Below, in pieces: positions 60,977 to 64,000 of a DNA stretch of 64,000 nucleotides; the first letter of the stretch is position 1; each line of letters starts with the position of its first letter. Both the position numbers and the translations under genes were made by a program. The stretch comes from Vitis vinifera (taxonomy: Eukaryota > Streptophyta > Magnoliopsida > Vitales > Vitaceae), in the NCBI RefSeq assembly GCF_030704535.1, contig NC_081822.1, positions 31,331,001 to 31,395,000 on the forward strand, in the 5' to 3' direction. Below the pieces are notes generated by a model. The model had not been told where the DNA came from and searched no databases. It saw nothing but the letters and a program-made list of their open reading frames with translations.

Positions 60977-63900
60977 CTAGAGAAGAGGCTTTACATTTTT
61001 TTCTGGATTGCTTTCGGGAGACTTGAGCGTGCAAGAATCAGCGTCAATGATCATCTTCACAACGTCTCTCATAGTAGGGCGTGGAGTTGGAAGCTTGTTG
61101 GTGCAAAGGATAGCGACCTTCAAGACCTTAAGCATGTCCTCTTGGACGAGATCAGATACGATGTCACGGTCAAGAAGTTTTTGCACATTTTCCTGGTCAC
61201 TGAGATGAGTCCCAACCCAATAAACAATATCCTTTCCTTCTCCATACTCCTCTTCAATCGGTCTTCGACCAGTAACTAATTCTAACAGAACCACGCCAAA
61301 ACTATATATATCACTCTTTTCAGTGACTTTCAGAGTATATGCCAGCTCTGCAAAGAAACATTAGCATCAAGATAACAAAGTAATTCTGTGTCTTCCAGAT
61401 TCAAATTTGTAAATCTATAACAGAAAGATGGGATTTGTACAAAACAAACATATACAGATCAGTAAGGAACCATCTACCATCTTCAGGCTAAGGGAGATAC
61501 TTGAAGAATTAAAGCTGTTAGATTCGGTTTTGATGATTTTCTATCAATAATTTGGATTATACATGCCAGAAGCTAACTCACAATAGCATATCAGTCAATG
61601 AGTCTGTTTAATTCAGCAGTCTTATTGAGGTCAGGTAGTCTTGCAATATAAATAGGCATCAAGACAGTTTCTATGCAAATAGAGACGAGTCGAGAAGAGT
61701 CAAGAACAGGTTCGAATTAAAGCTATTTTCAAGTAAACACAAACTATGCAGAGGAGAGATGCCTGAAAATCAAGCACCACAACCCAATTGAAATTTATTC
61801 TAAGATCAACTTCAATCCAAGGGAAACAGCATGAAATTTAATCGGCCCATCCTAGATTCACAAATTCAGTCTGTTAAAGTGAAGTAAAACTTAAGAATAA
61901 ACAAGCCCAAGGCTTGAAACAGGGGGCAAACGGTTTGGTGGCAGGCACCTTTACTTTTCTGGCTCGGTTGCTTAATCACCATTCTAAGGGCCTGTACATT
62001 TTCATGTAAAATTTTGCAATACTAAACCTAGGATGAGATCATTTGTTTGATAAGGAAACAGAAACAGAAACAGTTTTGAAACTCACCAGGTGCAATGTAT
62101 CCATGAGTCCCTGCAAAACAGCTAGAATAAGATTCAGTAGAAGAATTGTCAGCAATCTTCGCAACCCCAAAGTCTGCGATTTTGGGCTCGTACTCCTCAT
62201 CAAGTAAAATGTTGGTTGATTTAATATCTCGATGAATGATAGGCGGTGAACAATCATGGTGTAGATAAGCAATGCCTTTTGCTGCTCCCAGTGCGATTTT
62301 GTATCGTTGGTGCCAATCCAGTTCTGGCACCCCTTCCTTAATCTGCCTGTGAAGGGCCTGAAAGAGGTTACCATTGGACATGTACTCCAACACCAGAAAA
62401 CTCGACCCTCCTTTCTTGAGGCAGGCATAAAGCTTCATGATATTCCTGTGCCTGATCTTCCTCAAAATCTCAATTTCTGCTGTGAAAACCTTCACTCCAC
62501 TTCCCTTCCATAGTTGCTTCACGGCCACAGGGCCACCATTTCTCTTCAAATCTAAACGGTAAACTTTGCCTGTGCCTCCACTTCCAATCAGATTGTCCTC
62601 TTCCAGGTTACATACGTCCTCTGCAGTGAAGTTCACTGGGTGGAAAGACTCGAGTTTCCATTTTAGATCTTTCTCCTTCCCACCTTCCAATTCATTTTCT
62701 GCGTAAGACTCATTGTGCTTGAAGTTCCGGTAACTCACAACCAGTAATCCAACTAAAAGAATAACCAAGGCCGAGGCGATGATGCAAAACAAAAACAGCT
62801 TTTCTTTAGCAACCCTTTTTGGATCATTGTTTCCAGTGCAAACGTCCAATCCCGAATGCAATTGGATTTTGTAACTTTGCTCAACACAGAGCCCCTTGTT
62901 CCCAAGAAACGCTTGGTCTCCACCCATTTGCAAAAGATCCGATGAAACCATTCCAGATAGCTGGTTCCTAGACAAATCTATAGAACTTAGCTTCAATTTT
63001 CGCAAATTGACTGGAAGTGAACCTGTAAGCTTATTCCCAGAGAGATTCAGAGAGTTCAAGTAGGTCAGCAGTGAAAATGAGTCAGGGATATTACCGCTGA
63101 GAGAATTCCAAGCAAGATTCAAGTCCACCAGCCTAGCACATTTGCCCAGTTCTGCCGGGATTGATCCTGTGAGCGAATTTTCTTCAAGATGCAAAGACGA
63201 TAACTGCTTTAAAGCACCTAATTCAGAAGGAATTTTTCCAGAGAACTCATTGCCATTCAAATAGAGCTTCCCTAAGTTTGCAAGGCTGCCAAGTTCAGAT
63301 GGAAGCTTACCCGAAAACCTATTATTCGCCAAAATTAACTGATTCAAGCTGCTGGCAGTCCCAATGTCTGGAGATATTCTTCCACTGAACCCATTATCAC
63401 CAAAATCAATCATTTGTACATTAGGCAGTGCCCATATCCCATTTGGGATTTCCCCGGAGAGCTGATTCTCATTTATCCTCAACCTCTGGAGAGATTTACA
63501 CTTGGCATAAGAATCTGGGAACTCCCCAGAAAATCGGTTTCCCAGAGCAAGCAAGTACAGCAATCTCCCATTTTCACACAAGTACTTTGGGAAAGCACCC
63601 GAAAACTGATTCTCAGATATGTCAAAACTGTTCAGCGGAGAGAATCGGCCAAAATTTGCTGGAAATTCTCCTGAAAAATTGTTCCTATAGATGGAAAACC
63701 CTGTGAGATTACTCAAGTCCCCAAACGCTGCAGGGATTTCTCCGGAGAAGTTGTTGTCATATGATTCAAAAACCACCAACTTCTTCAGCCGACCAATCTC
63801 TTCAGGCAATTTTCCATACAACTGGTTCTCAGAAATATCAATTTCCTGCAAAAGGGTGAGGTTTGCAAGCTCTGGTGGGATCTCTCCAGTGAGCTGGTTA

Positions 63901-64000
63901 TCAAAGAGCTCAATCTTGTAAAGTTTCTGTAACTTGGCAATGGACTTGGGGAAGTTCCCTGAGATGTTGTTGCCAGAAAAATCCAACGATTCCATTGCTG
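60977..64000 (-). CDS. CEPR2: CEPR2-like LRR receptor kinase (5' end outside window)
   Basis: Plasma-membrane receptor kinase. Exon to 62087 (donor CCTG|GTGAGT), intron 62086-61348, last exon 61347-60977 (acceptor TTTGCAG|AGCTGG), stop at 60977. Visible part: about 15 LRRs of the xxLxGxIPxxLGxLxxL type, a short extracellular juxtamembrane stretch with two Cys, one transmembrane helix (LFLFCIIASALVILLVGLLV), then the kinase: GSGGTGKVY glycine loop, VAVKQL lysine, HRDIKSTNILL (RD kinase), DFGVAK, GYIAPE split by the intron, and SDIYSFGVVLLELVTGRRP. In sequence it is closest to Arabidopsis CEPR2, a receptor for C-terminally encoded peptides in nitrogen and root signalling (established for Arabidopsis). 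The ATG near 63995 is internal, because the LRR frame runs on past 64000. The signal peptide and first LRRs lie outside. Confidence 0.92.

Noticed and set aside
1..64000. CRISPR array, operons, Shine-Dalgarno sites
   Set aside because: Spliced genes and plant retrotransposons show this is a eukaryotic nuclear sequence; the regular repeats seen are TIR hairpins or minisatellites, not repeat-spacer arrays.

Overview
This is plant nuclear DNA, almost certainly a eudicot and most likely grapevine (Vitis/Muscadinia). The reasons are: intron-split TIR-NB-ARC-LRR (TNL) resistance genes, which monocots lack; a CEPR2-type receptor kinase; very AT-rich intergenic DNA; and dense Copia, Mutator-like (MULE) and hAT-type insertions. 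The species is an inference. Exon borders, repeats and target-site duplications (TSDs) were read by eye.

Layout. 1-7.4 kb is old repeat debris, including a decayed minus-strand Copia element. 7.7-21.4 kb is a TNL block: C-terminal gene relics, an orphan C-JID exon (the post-LRR domain of TNLs), and TNL-A (minus strand, 20174-15968, five exons). TNL-A is open throughout, but its last exon is cut by a 1.68-kb solo LTR. 22.7-27.6 kb is a young Copia element (Copia-1) with a perfect 5-bp TSD. At 28.1-28.4 kb there is a promoter-like block and a possible orphan first exon. A 363-bp hAT-type MITE carrying a tRNA-like sequence follows at 29.36-29.72 kb. 29.8-42.1 kb is a 12.3-kb MULE with ~280-bp terminal inverted repeats (TIRs) and a 9-bp TSD. 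It carries two minus-strand genes: a mudrA transposase and a plant-mobile-domain (PMD/MAIN-like) gene. 43.1-57.2 kb is a second copy of the TNL block with TNL-B (56007-51729, intact, 1136 codons) and an older, decayed Copia element (Copia-2) in its 3' flank. 57.3-59.5 kb holds a minisatellite, another TNL relic and a second MITE. 61.0-64.0 kb is the 3' part of a CEPR2-like LRR receptor kinase that runs off the window.

History. TNL-A and TNL-B arose by one segmental duplication of more than 10 kb that includes upstream and downstream flanks. An AT-rich TIR element is shared by both copies and so predates the duplication. The solo LTR and a 682-bp insertion are only in block A, and Copia-2 is only in block B, so these probably came later. 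Copia-1 and the MULE lie between the blocks.

Most striking: the two MULE genes together carry fourteen in-frame stops and no detected frameshift inside the exons, and most stops can be explained by C:G to T:A transitions, as expected of a methylated, silenced element. The MULE ends contain arrays of small hairpin units in alternating orientation. TNL-A has gained a new C-terminus from LTR sequence.
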